Part shown: piece by piece, positions 24,089 through 35,578 of the stretch | Layout of the letters: each line of letters begins with the position of its first letter | How positions within the stretch are numbered: the stretch's first letter is position 1 | Assembly: GCF_963678635.1 (NCBI RefSeq) | Contig: NC_087068.1 | Location: forward strand, 24,841,311-24,905,310 | DNA length: 64,000 nucleotides | Source of the DNA: Symsagittifera roscoffensis | Taxonomy: Eukaryota; Xenacoelomorpha; Acoela; Convolutidae | Reading direction: 5' to 3' | Position numbers and translations under genes: made by a program | The notes under the pieces: model-generated | The model's input: only the letters and a program-made list of their open reading frames with translations | What the model was told of the DNA's origin: nothing | The model's database searches: none

Positions 24089-24330
24089 GCGTGGATCTGA
24101 GATTTTCTCGAGTGTAGGGGGGTGGATTTTCAAAAAGTGTGAAAATTTTGTCGACTTTTTTTTTTCCTAAGGTCGACCAAATTGATTTTCTGAGCTCTCC
24201 CAAATCACTATAAAGACCCCATTTCGACCAATTTTTCTGCACCGCGAAGACGCCTTTTGACAAATTTAAAGGTCCATCGCCAAAAACGATTATTCTAAAG
24301 TAGCACAAAAGGGGACCTTTTGGGTCGGCA
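24089..24330 (-). repeat. Repeat B, copy 1
   Basis: Shares with 47896-48091 and 54106-54300 the blocks ATCAATTTGGTCGACC (reverse strand), TTTTTGAAAATCC, CTCGAGAAAATC and AGATCC. Its extension (AAATCACTATAAAGACCC) recurs at 54472-54490. Non-coding. Confidence 0.7.
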
Positions 24331-24350
24331 GGGGGTCGAATTTCTGAGAT

Positions 24351-24367
24351 GGGGGGGGGGGGGGGGG
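24351..24367. repeat. G homopolymer (17 G)
   Basis: Uninterrupted run of 17 G, able to form a G-quadruplex and prone to sequencing length error. Confidence 0.9.
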
Positions 24368-24766
24368 AGCGAAGCGTCCGCTTCCGCCCTCCCTAAATCC
24401 GACCTTGATCCAGTTATTTCTCGACAAATAAGGATCTAACATTTGAGCTGGCAACATTAGATGCTAAATAAAAACAGTTTAACCAAAATTTGGGCCGGTC
24501 TTTTTGCACAACAAACAATTGTCATTAATTTTTTTTGGTTGTGTCGTGTTTTCTGTAGCTTTTTAAAGATATGGGGCCAGAAAACTAACATACGCTGCTG
24601 ATATTGTATGTAGAATTGGTGATTCTACTGTATTACATGATATAGTAACCTGAGCGTAAGACTGATTCGTCATCAAGTTAAGATTGAATTAAACTTGTAT
24701 TTGCTTAAGTTCTTGGAATTAATCCCCCTCCTTTGGGAAAATAGGTAATGGAATAGATCCGAACAA

Positions 24767-24781
24767 CCCCCCCCCCCCCCC
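24767..24781. repeat. C homopolymer (15 C)
   Basis: Run of 15 C about 400 bp from the G run. It is a possible assembly weak point. Confidence 0.9.
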
Positions 24782-24839
24782 AACTCGGGAACTACTGGGG
24801 CGGACTTTATGAAATTTAATGGGGTAATACTAGAGATGA

Positions 24840-26940
24840 TTTGACCCGGGCATGCAAGGAGCCGGACCCACCCGACCCCCTGGGGCCGAGTGATACCGGT
24901 TCCCAGAAGCGCAAATGGCCCCACCGGAAATCCTTAACTACTGATCCGATTGAGCTCATTTTTAGGTATGTAGTAGCCCTGGATGAGGTAAGCTTAAGTC
25001 TGAAGTTTCGGAACTCCAAGGTCACCCCGGACCGATTAATGCCCTAAACAAACAAACCCCCACCCAACTTCCAGAGGCTATTTCTCGACCCCCAAGGACC
25101 CCGGGGAGCTGAAACTTACAGGGATGATAGATAGTGACATGGTATATCGTATGTTAGGATGATGACCCGATTGGGCGATAATGGCACGGGCTATTAGCAC
25201 TTGGGAAAATCACCCCTTGGATTATGAAAAATAATGCGCGAGGGCATATCGATTTTAGGGTACTTATGTGTAGTAGGGCCCACCCCGGTAAAAAGGATCC
25301 CTGTAAGTCTTAGTTCCCAGTTGACCTTTCCGGTGCTAATTGAACTTTTCCAGGAAAAGTGATAATGGACCTTAAAATGGGATAACTCGGGAAGTGTTTG
25401 TCGGATATGAATGAAACTTGGTAGGTATGACCCGTATGTGACCTCAAACTGATTATGGGAGATTTGACCCCGGGTGACCCCGGGATGACCTTTGTTTGAC
25501 CTTTTACGTTTTTTAGCCCCAAAACCCTTAAATTTAGCACCGGAAAATAACCCAAATCATATGTTTGGTAATCAGGAAGGGTAATGGAGCTATTTTGTGG
25601 ATCTTGGGCGGTGATTAGTAGGTATGGGAATTTGTTTAGGCATTTCCCTGAATTCGATGGAATATCTTGGTTTAATGTAAAGTGGTATATTTTGGAATTA
25701 TTAAGAGTTAGCTAAACAAACATTGGGTTCAATTTAACTTGGTGATTGAACTATTAATAGAAATGCGTCAATGGCACAGAAAAGTAGTCGCATATTATTT
25801 AGGCAGTTTAAACGCGGGAATAGAGGAATTAAATAATCTGAATGTTAGGAATGTACAGGATATTCCATTGGCTTCGTGGGGTGTTTGATTGGCTCAATTG
25901 GACCCCAGTTAAGGGAACGGCTTACCCTGAAGGTCGATCAGGTTGAAATTTGAATAGGTTACGTATGGGAATTTTCGGATTATGATGAACGGGAAATTAA
26001 GTTCACTGGGAAATTGTCCTAGTCACGGGAAAAAGGAAAAGATACGGGCAAATTAAATAAAGTCCTTGGGCATTTTGATATGTAAATATAGCTTGAATTA
26101 AGTTGAAGTTGCATTTGTTGTTTGTTTAGCATAGCTTTGGTTGGCATTTTGAACTTGGCATTTAAATAATGTGATCATGCGGAATTTATGGGCTGGAACG
26201 CTGCGTAGGAGGTACATAGGTAAATGTCAAGACTTGTACGGAATGACGGATCCCTAACTAAAACTAAGAGTAAATAGACATAAGGCGCGGATGCTTCGGA
26301 CCGACCTTTACGAACCAGAACGATTTAGAGTTTATTGTTAATAAGTCGTATCTCATTGAGTTAGTGAGGACAATTTGGGGCTACAAGCTAAGGTAGTCGC
26401 TTTATTCTCAAAGTAAAGTGCGAACAAGTTGGAAGACTTGTCAACGTGATTAAGTTAGTTAGTGGATACAAGTTAGGCTATCTAGAGGATAGTGGGATCG
26501 TTGTTGAACGATCGATATTGAAAGAAGTTCTCGAGAAGAACGTTAGTTAGTTAGTTAATAGTAAGGTGTTAATTGAACTGCAGAAAGCAGGGGGTTAAAT
26601 AATAGTAATCGCGGACCCATTCCATTGACTGATTGAATAATTTATATTCCAGCCATTTATAGGCTACTCTGTATTTGGTTATACTTATTTCTTAATTCAT
26701 TCTTATTATTGGAATTGTTGTTGCGATCGACTATTGATTGACGAGTGAGATACAGTCGGAAGAGCACAGATCACGGGGCAAGCAGCATAGTACGATACAG
26801 AGAAGCCAACCACCAAATCAACCCTTTTGCGATTGTAAACAGTACCGGGAATCGGTTGCCCCACTGACCCCAGTACTAAAGGGAACATATCGCGGCGGTG
26901 CGAAGGACGATAGCGAGTGAGAAAAGCCGGCCTAGAGATA
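24840..26940. other. GC-richer block without a gene
   Basis: Composition changes sharply from the AT-rich surroundings. It has CCCGGG, CCCCGGG and repeated GACC-type words (GGTGACCCCGGGATGACC near 25470-25495), especially 24840-25600. No open frame above ~85 codons and no recognisable protein motif. It may be the non-coding part of another mobile element, but no terminal repeat was found. Confidence 0.45.
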
Positions 26941-28295
26941 TTGTGAATTCCCCCACGTTTACATTGTATGATTGGATTAATCTCAAACGATGTTAATCAA
27001 AAAATTTTTGAGATTTATTTTGTCCTTTTTTGCTGAATATTGGAGACCTTCGTAGTTGAAAAAAATAGTGCAGACCTCCTTTTTACTCAGTTTGAAAAAA
27101 ATTTCAAAAATTCTTAAAAATTTGGAAAAATTTTCTTGGAACTCAATTACTTGCCCAAAACCAGATCACACTGAAACGTTTCATAAATCTATTAAAAATT
27201 GTCCATATTTTCGGCATAATTAGTGCTGCGGTAGCTAATTTGACAAAGAAAGCAAAAGTCTGACGAAGTTTTTTTTGACGCGCGAACAGTTTTTCGTTTA
27301 CGAAAAAAAAACAGTTCTGGCCGGTTTCTAACCACTGATTTTTGTCTTTATAGGAATAAGCGTTACCTTTTTGCCTCATGATCGAATTAACGTCTGGATT
27401 TTGTGAAACTAGCTGTTAACCCAAAAAATTTTTCCGGTTTGATAACGCTCGCTAATTGCAAGCGCATCCTAGAAAATTTACAAACGTCGCTAAAAAACTT
27501 AAAAACAAACAATTTTACTAATTTTTTCAGTTCTCGAATAAAATTGATGACTTATTTACTACTAGTTTTCGACTATCCTTCTATTAAAAACCTGCTCGCC
27601 CGCTTTACTTGCTCGCTCGAAACTAGACGAAAAATTTCAAATATAAAACCGGTTTTTCTCGACACCGGGATTCTTTTTAGAAAAATTTTAATGTCGTTCG
27701 AATCACAACTAAAAATAGTTTTAATATGATATATCAAGCATATTTCATGGTTGTTTGTGGTACCTGGTTTTCCGTAGAAAACAATTAATATGAAAAGTAA
27801 GCAAAAGGAGCTAAGACACCCAAATACAAAGTTCCTCACTTTTCAACGGTCGGAACTTTAATATGATGACACCTTTTGAAACCTGCTCCGGAAAAAATAG
27901 ACCTGATTTCAAAGCAAATCATATCAAGGCGAGGCGCTGTATGTTCTGAATACACTTTAAAAAAGTTAAGTTTGAATTTTTCATTTGGTAAAAAATGTTT
28001 TTTCCTCATTTGCCGTGTTAAAAACAAAAGTTTTTTTTGCGTCTAAAACATCAATTAAGTCAAATGCCTTGCTTCAAAAGAAAGTGTAACGTTTTTTCTG
28101 CGCCGGATTAACTTCATGTTTTCTGCCCACTTAGGGGTTCAAAAATCCAAATTGATTGCGAAACTTATCCTAAATCGGCAAACATAAACAGCAAAATTAT
28201 ACTCCGCGAAAAACGGAATTTCGTCTGAAAAACTACGCTGAGCGTTAAATTTCCGTGACTTCAATTAATTGGGGGTCAAAGTTTAGGTTTCAAAT
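26941..28295. other. No gene seen; contains repeat E copy 1
   Basis: AT-rich. Frames of 60-108 codons overlap on both strands and carry no motif. The stretch 27745-27850 (GTGGTACCTGGTTTTCCGT and following) resembles 53262-53365. Confidence 0.5.
27745..27850 (+). repeat. Repeat E, copy 1
   Basis: Shares TTTGTGGTACCTG, TTTT-CGT-GA-AACAA, CACC and TTCCTCA in order with 53262-53365. Short and diverged. Confidence 0.45.
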
Positions 28296-28470
28296 TAGTC
28301 TCAACTTGAATTTTAAGAATCAAATTTCAAGTTTCGGTTTCAATCTCAAGTTAGAATTCAAGTTCGGAGTCTCACTTTCCGTTCTCAGTTTTCGAGTTCA
28401 AATCCAACCTTGATTTCCAACTTGGATTTCAACCTTGATTTTGCTTCGAGTTTCAAGTTTAAAATTGAGT
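28296..28470. repeat. TTTCAAGTTT-type low-complexity tract
   Basis: Irregular reiteration of TTTCAAGTT, TTCAATCTC and TTCAAGTTC words. A similar tract lies at 48310-48425. Confidence 0.6.
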
Positions 28471-28891
28471 TTTTGGTGCTGGCGTCACAGAGCCAAATAG
28501 TTGGATAGCTGGAAAAAAATTTTTCGTGGATAGCCGAAAAACAATTTTTGTTTTTATTGAAAAATTTCATTATTCAACGTTTTTTTAATTATACCAAAAA
28601 CTAAAAAGATCTTATGTTCGAAAAAAACTTCTGCGAGGCAAATTGAAATGATGTATTGTACATTTTTTTAGCCTCTGGTCCCCGCGGCCCTCTCAAAACA
28701 CTAATTCATTACTGCTGTTTTTGTTTTAATTACTGGATAGCTGAAAAAACCGGATGGCCGAAATTTCGTTCCCGGATGGCCGAAAAAAAAACATTGCGTC
28801 ATCAAAGTAGTTTTAAATTTATTTCTATCTAAATCCATGAAAGCAAAGCTGGTACATAAAAATAATGCAGTCTGTTGGGTTTTTTGTTAGC

Positions 28892-28895
28892 TTAG
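28892..28895. repeat. Target site duplication TTAG (left, copy 2)
   Basis: TTAG directly before the LTR at 28896 and directly after the LTR end at 47684 (47685-47688). Confidence 0.85.
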
Positions 28896-29305
28896 TGGAA
28901 CCTGATCTATACTACATTTTATGATTGGATAAATTAGATATTTTACCACTGTAAAGTATTTAATATTAACCAATCATGATCCATCTAACTAACAACCCAC
29001 TTATTTGTAAGTGCTGGAATTACTTGTAATTTCAGCACCAGAGAGATTTGAATTTAACTTAGAAATTAGTTGACTCTCCAAGAAGACTTCAGCAGCCGCA
29101 ATAAACCAGTATACCCTAGATCTATTGAGCCAAGCAGAGACTAGTTAAACACCCTGAGACTAGATAGTATAAGAGTAAGATTAGGATCGGTATTAGACTA
29201 AGAAGTTGCACGAATCTATCCGGCCGAAAATAAGATAGCGTGACGAGCAGACGGTGTACCCTATCCGAAATTACTCTATGAGTTAACCACCTCGGTCCTA
29301 ACTCA
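28896..29305 (+). repeat. 5' LTR of copy 2
   Basis: TGGAACCTGATC ... CTAACTCA, 410 bp. It holds an AATAAA at 29100-29105 as a possible poly(A) signal, and the hairpin at 29011-29038. Confidence 0.96.
29011..29038. promoter_or_regulatory. LTR hairpin (12 of 13 pairs)
   Basis: GTGCTGGAATTAC / GTAATTTCAGCAC with a 2-base loop. It is present in every LTR of both elements, in perfect form in the left LTR of copy 1. Confidence 0.6.
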
Positions 29306-29307
29306 TC

Positions 29308-29325
29308 TGGTGCGACCATAAGTCT
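29308..29325 (+). promoter_or_regulatory. Candidate tRNA primer-binding site (copy 2)
   Basis: TGGTGCGACCATAAG begins two bases after the LTR and is conserved with copy 1. A matching tRNA would end ...GGTCGCACCA. I cannot say which tRNA that is. Confidence 0.6.
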
Positions 29326-29392
29326 CGAACAAGACCTTAATAGCTTAGAATTAACCAAAAATAGATTAGAAATTAGACAAAACATTTTTAAA

Positions 29393-29626
29393 ATGTTACA
29401 CGACGATAATTTAATCGAAATGTCTCTACGACTCAATAGATCAAAGCCAATATTCCGAACGATAAGAGAATTACCCGGAATTGGAAGAAGACCTCGAACC
29501 AGAGACGACATACGACAAAGTAGAAACTTACCAAATAGTTATATGATAGTACGGCAAAAGCCAACACAAACCTTTATATTTAGAATCTTATTAGCAATGA
29601 ATTTAGATTTTCATTTGCAAACTTAA
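29393..29626 (+). CDS. 77-aa leader ORF (ORF1, copy 2)
   Basis: First AUG frame after the LTR, conserved in length and sequence with copy 1 (22000-22233). Arg-rich and without membrane segments. Central motif GRRPRTRDDIR and C-terminal FRILLAMNLDFHLQT. The frame is followed 30-40 nt later by a pyrimidine-rich TTTCAGGCG. A coding leader upstream of gag is unusual for gypsy elements. It could encode a regulatory peptide or the first coding exon of spliced env or accessory messages. Unknown family. Confidence 0.6.
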   Translation: MLHDDNLIEMSLRLNRSKPIFRTIRELPGIGRRPRTRDDIRQSRNLPNSYMIVRQKPTQTFIFRILLAMNLDFHLQT

Positions 29627-30553
29627 ATCTTGAAGTCAATCTTCATGATCATTTCAGGCGCTAAACAAAATATTAATATACAATAACGATTGATAAAAAG
29701 ACCTCAGATCGTTCTCCTAAAATTCTGCAGTATTCTATAAAACATATTTGGAAAATATTTATTGAAAATCAAAACAAAAATTAGTAGCATGACAATAAAC
29801 TGTTAGTAATCATAAATTATCCAATTGTCCCAGCTTCATCACCTAAAACATAACAGCAATCATAAACTCACTAATATCATTAAAACACTAAATCTTTTCC
29901 TTAAACAAATTTAAACCATTTTAAACTTAAATTCACTTAATTTTCAAATCAGATCATCAAGGCTTATCCTTGGATCTTAATTCATTTTTTATTCAGTTAA
30001 AATTTAAACTTGATCATCAAGGCCTATCCTTGGATCAAAAAGAACAATTTTGTTCTCCCCCACCCACTTAGCTAGTGTCTAACGACCTCAAACGTCAATT
30101 CACTATCCAACCCTTTCAAAAAACCCAAGACTAATAGAAATTTTTCAACAAAACTAACCATTCAAATTAAGATAAACAGTGAAAAACTTCGGTTATTCAT
30201 CCTTCACTTGAACCCTCCTCTTATCAAGACCCAGGATAAATCGTAGACTTAGTAAGTTTAAAATAGTATCTAACGAACTACTCGCGTTCTAATTATACCT
30301 GAACCTTGTGGATCGATTTACTATTCTCCAACCCTTGAACACAATCACTACCCCTAAGTAAGATTAAGTAAGTTAACACCTTAGCTTATACTAGCCACGA
30401 GAAAGTAAAAATCATTCTTCGGAATCGATATACTTTTCTCTCCAACCCTGAACAAATAGACCCAGGTTAAGCTAACCAAAAAATCGTAAGGACTAACAAT
30501 TTAAGAAAATAGAAATCATCTAACAACTTTTTGCATCCGTCATCCTAAACCTT
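29627..30553 (+). promoter_or_regulatory. Leader with diverged internal repeats
   Basis: No gene. A motif of the form CGAT-TA-CT-TTCTCCAACCCT recurs near 30093, 30312 and 30428. GACCCAGG-TAA or a close relative recurs near 30122, 30228 and 30470. GATCATCAAGGC-TATCCTTGG occurs twice (near 29952 and 30013). Copy 1 keeps the same arrays on the other strand (about 21130-21670). Position and repetition suggest RNA packaging or a structured leader, which is inference. Confidence 0.5.
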
Positions 30554-31021
30554 ATGTCATTTAAAAATCTAGGAAACAAACAAACAATCGTTTTGCACAA
30601 CTGTGAAATAGAAAACAAAAAATACGACCTTGTAATCACACCTCACACACAAACAGTTGGATATATTAGAACAAAACGACAAACACTAAAAAGAAAAATA
30701 ATAACTAAACAAAGACAAATAACACGAAAAAGATTTTCCAAAAATAGAAACGCATTTTCAGAATCAGAAGCCTGCAATTTAGACGAACTCTATAATTTAA
30801 AAGAATCTATAGACAAAAATTGCCCCATACACGATCAATTATATTTTTCTGACTCAGAAACAACTTCAAATTCATCAAAAAGAGGAAAAAGACGAATAAA
30901 AAAGCAATATAAACACAAACCAGTACATTTATACAACTGGAATCAACCAATTAGACACATCGATAATTACCTATTAACAGTCATTAAACAAAAAAATGAG
31001 CCAAACACACACTCCAAATGA
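30554..31021 (+). CDS. Basic ORF2 upstream of gag, unknown function
   Basis: A 155-codon frame ending 26 nt inside gag in another frame. The N-terminal third is plain. Residues about 40-70 form a strongly basic stretch (TKRQTLKRKIITKQRQITRK), followed by an acidic patch with DSETTSNSS and a second basic cluster KRGKRRIKKQYKHK. This layout fits a nuclear or RNA-binding protein, but no family is recognised. Copy 1 has the same gene killed by a stop after nine codons. Gypsy elements do not normally have a gene here. It could be an extra accessory protein or an early matrix-like gag piece. Confidence 0.55.
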   Translation: MSFKNLGNKQTIVLHNCEIENKKYDLVITPHTQTVGYIRTKRQTLKRKIITKQRQITRKRFSKNRNAFSESEACNLDELYNLKESIDKNCPIHDQLYFSDSETTSNSSKRGKRRIKKQYKHKPVHLYNWNQPIRHIDNYLLTVIKQKNEPNTHSK

Positions 31022-34000
31022 AGATAGTCCAGATGATGACGATATCTTCCCCTTCCTCGTAGATGCACCCACTGATAGAGGACAGCATATACTTTGCAAG
31101 AATTTACTACTAAATTTATTTGAACCCGGAATCAGCCCATGTAAAGCAGAGTTCCCCGATGTAAACATTAAAAGACAAATTATTGATCACTATCTGAAAG
31201 ATATATGTTATTTGACACAACACTACGGATTCTACACCATAGAATTCACCTTACCAAACCCGAATCACCGCAAATATGTAATTCAAACAGACGACCTTGA
31301 TTTAGAATTTTCAAAAGTATTCTCAGAATATATAAAAAGCATACAATATCATAACTCACAAAGAGCAAACTCCATATTTACTAATGAAGTTTTTGCAATA
31401 ATATATAGTTATATCTCAATATTAGAAAACGAAATCCCAATCTCAAATGTCTCACCGACATAGACATCCAAACATATAAAGGTACGACATGAAATCACAC
31501 TATTTTCAACTTTTCTACATACAATTAAAGAAAATTTCACCAAAGATGATGTTTCACAACATACAAAACATGACTTACAAAAAATTTTGGCATGGTTTAT
31601 AATAGATTATTTCACACAAAATATAGATTTAATTTCACAAGCAAGAAAAAATTTTAGACCTCAAAATTCAAACGATGATACCGCCATCACAGAACAGTCA
31701 GACTACGTTTGGGACCCCGAATGGTCTCATTATGCATTTATAAATATCCCACAATCAATTGCAAGCCAAGCAATAAGTACAATATCTTATATAAGAGATT
31801 ATGTAAGAGTAGTACCATTAACCATTGACGCAACACCATTAAACTACAATACATTTTTACCTGATACTCGAAATAACAGTTTAAATTCGACCGTCATACA
31901 CAATGAAAACCTTAATGGAACTAGAAATCTCACTCAACAAGATATTCAGACACCATCACACTTCATAAATGAAGAAATTGTCCAAACAACAACAACTACA
32001 CAACAAAGTATTTCACCAATACGTCCAAATTTAACAACACCAAGAAATACAAACACTTCGCTAGCACAGGTAACCTTACAATCAACCGTTAAACCTTCGG
32101 TTGCTCCAAAATATTCACAAATGGATTACCAAACATATAGACCCATGACAATACCGTCAAAAACACGTAGAACATTCACAAGAAACAATTTTGCGGAACA
32201 TAATTATAATTATACACATTCATCAAAAACAAACTATCCTCCACGAAATAATAATAATAATCAAATCAGATCTCGATATTGGAATAATCCAATGGCAACA
32301 ACCAATTCAGTAAATTTTCAAGCTAATCCACATCCTCCACTGGATCATAGTGAAAATTACCCATTCTTTCAACAGAATAAAAATAAAAAACAAGCACCTC
32401 ATCAAACGGATTACCTATCCTCTGATGATGATCATTTACAACCAGATATATTTGCACCATATACCCAAGAATATCGCGGACAAGGAATGCAGAAACCATA
32501 TACACATCATAGAAATTTTTCTCCACACCAGATAGATACACAAAATCAACAACCAATACAAATGCAAAACCCAATTAATACACAATCTTTTCAACCAATT
32601 CAGCCACAAAACCCAATGATTACACACTCATATCAACCAACACAAATGCAAAATGAAATACCACTTCCATATTATCTTCAACAACACGAAATAACAAAAA
32701 ATCAACTTTCCAATTTTTCACAAATGCCAAATGCAGCAGAATCATTACAAATGACAATGAATCCATACCTTATGGGTGGATCATCAATAACATCAAACAA
32801 ACCATTAATGGTATTCACAGGAACAGACCCTGAATATTCTGTAGAAGATTATTTAAATGCAGTAACAGCAAATTTAATTTTAACTATAGGACCTGAACCA
32901 ATTAATACGCCACTACATCAAAACTGGATACATCGACGCACAGCGTTGATACAGACAACCCTAGACGGCGCAGCCCAAAAATGGTTTTCAGTATTGCCTA
33001 TAGAAATAAAATCAAATTGGAAGAGATTTACACAAGAATTTTCAAAAATGTTTGACTCCGAAAGAAATAAACAACAACAAAGAGTTTTATGTAATGAAAT
33101 TCGCAGATTACCAAATGAAACCATCAAACAATTAGCAGTACGTATCGAAACACTAGTTCGAAAAGCATATTCATTAAATAAACACGATTATAAAAACACA
33201 AAAATGACAGAAATCTTAATGATGACCTTAACACCTCAATTAAGGAAAATAGCAATAAAAAAGAGAGCATCCCATCCCTCCTCAATTCGAGAGCCCGATT
33301 TAGATTTTCGAAAACTAGTAGACAAGCTAGAGCAAGCAGAAATCACAATGAAACTTGAAGAAACAGAAAATCTGAAATTACAATATGTTAATCGAATTGA
33401 AACAAATACCACAAATATCAATAATATACAGGATTCAGATACAGACCTCGTTGAAAAAATCACTGAAATACTCAATATTTATGAAAAACACCCAAAGTTT
33501 AAAGGCAAACCATCTTTCAAAAAATGGTGTAATTATTGCCGACGATACGGACATAGTATTTCTGAATGTAGACAAAAACAACAGGACAATCAAAACAAAC
33601 CTCAAAAATATAAAGAACCGAATAAATCATTCTATCAATACATGAAGAAAGATCAAAATCTACCAAACAAAAATGTATACAGCAACAACAGTTCAGGAAA
33701 ACCACTCCCGAACAATACCAACTACACGAGAAATCAATCACCATATAACTCAAGTTATAGAGGAAGATCACCAGAACGAAGAAATACACAAAATTCGTCA
33801 CAAAATCATTACAATAGACCACATAGTCGAAATAACTACTCCAGATCAAATTCAAATACAACACAATTTGTTTCTAGATCTAATTCCCAATCAAGAAATA
33901 ATTACTATCCAAACAATCAATCACAAAACTCATCATACAATAGAAATAGAAACTACTCCAATAATCGGAATAGAAGTTATTCAAACAACCGAAACCAGAA

Positions 34001-35543
34001 TTACCCGAATAATCGATCAAGGAATAACTCATATAATAGATCAAACTATAACAGAACAAACAATAATTATCAAAACCGATCACGAAATAATTCACAAAAT
34101 CGACATTCAAGTTATAATAATCGTTATAGAAATTATTCCCAATCACCACACAGGAATAATAACCATTATAAAAATTCTAACAATCGCCACAGAAGTAGTA
34201 CACCTAAACATCAAAGAAATATTAATCAAGTACAATCAAACCCAGAAACAACATCAGACCCCCCAGGTATTGACGACACAGGAAATAACGAACTACAACT
34301 AAATCAAATAAACTGTGAATCATCAGATTCAGAAAGTGATACAGAAAACACTACCTCCATAAATATGATAGCAATCGAAAATGACTACGAACCTATTATA
34401 TATGAACAACCTTTTTCATCACATATATACGAAAATCAATTAGAACTCCTTCACAATTATTATATTGAACCCATCCATTCTACACAAACGGCACAAGAAA
34501 CTAACGAAATTAACACTACAAATCAATCCAATGAAAATAATAAAACAAAATGCTTGAATACAAATCACATCTATCAAAATATACAAAAAGAACAACCCAA
34601 AGAAAAAATTTGGACAATACCATTTCTTTTAGAAAGTCCAAGAAGCAAAGAACTTCAACCACCAGATCTTGAAATTGATTTTTTAATTGATTCAGGAGCA
34701 GAATCAAACATAATAAACATTCCCACATGGAATGAGATAAAATCACTACACCCAAAGCTAACGCCCTTTGAAACATCCAGTAAACTAGCAACAGCACAAG
34801 GATCAACATTAGTAAACTATGGAAAAATTCAATTATTTCTTCTCACCACAAGAACAATAGAACAAAATAAAATTTTAAATAAACCATTTAAACAAATATT
34901 CCATATCACTGATATTAAACACAATATCATTGGAATACCATTTATCTCTAAATAAATACCAACAATCAACATTTTGAATAGTAAAATACTAATCAAAGAT
35001 AAATACACAAAAACTAAAGACACATCCCTAACATTTTTTCAAAGATTAAATAAACAACCACCATTCTTTTCAAAATTTTATCCGATATATAATCAACAAA
35101 GAAAACACCTGAAACCACTATCAGGAAACATATATAATTTTTCAATAAAACAAGTTCACCAATATGATAAAAAACAAAACAAACAACAACTCTATATGTC
35201 AGATTTTGAATTCAAACCTATCCATAAAATTTTCAAAATCACAATTTCATCCATAAAATATTTGAAAAACTCGAATTCAGATATTATTTCTCTACATGTA
35301 TACAACAATACGCCCTATCAAGTAACATTGCCTTTAGGACTTTTAGGCTATTGTGAAACCAACGCTACGATATCACCAATACATGAAAAAGCATACCGCG
35401 TAAATAATATACTCCAATTATTAGATATTTGTCAATCTACAATTCTTAATGAAGAATTATCCATAAATAAAATAATAAGTAATGAAAAAAGAAATACAGA
35501 TTATTTCACAAAATTCCATATTTCAAACCTACATTCAACATAA
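30996..35543 (+). pseudogene. gag: gag-protease polyprotein with two in-frame stops
   Basis: One frame of about 1515 codons, broken only by TAG at 31461-31463 and TAA at 34953-34955. Copy 1 has sense codons at both places. In order: an acidic N-terminus (DDDDIFPF); a Gln/Pro/Asn-rich linker (about 31850-32760); a capsid-like segment (about 32920-33200, AAQKWF...W..F...F); a CCHC zinc knuckle CNYCRRYGHSISEC at 33528-33569; an Asn/Ser/Arg/Tyr-rich low-complexity tail (about 33700-34230); and a retropepsin motif LIDSGAES (DSGA at 34689-34700). Gag packages RNA, and the protease would process the polyprotein. The second stop falls after the protease motif. ATG 30996 overlaps ORF2. Confidence 0.9.
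33528..33569 (+). other. Gag CCHC zinc knuckle
   Basis: C-X2-C-X4-H-X4-C, the standard nucleocapsid RNA-binding knuckle. A single copy, also kept in copy 1. Confidence 0.9.
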
Positions 35544-35578
35544 GTAACTACACAGAGACTCAACAGAAGTTTTTAACA

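Noticed and set aside
24024-24308. 94-codon - strand frame
   Set aside because: Lies within repeat B sequence whose other copies do not keep the frame.
25310-25555. 81-codon - strand frame in the GC-richer block
   Set aside because: No recognisable motif and built from repeated GACC-type words. Treated as non-coding.
33673-34302. 209-codon frame overlapping the gag low-complexity tail
   Set aside because: The tail is built from short Asn/Arg/Ser codon repeats, so all frames of it stay open. Copy 1 falls into the same frame through a frameshift. There is no independent evidence for a separate protein.
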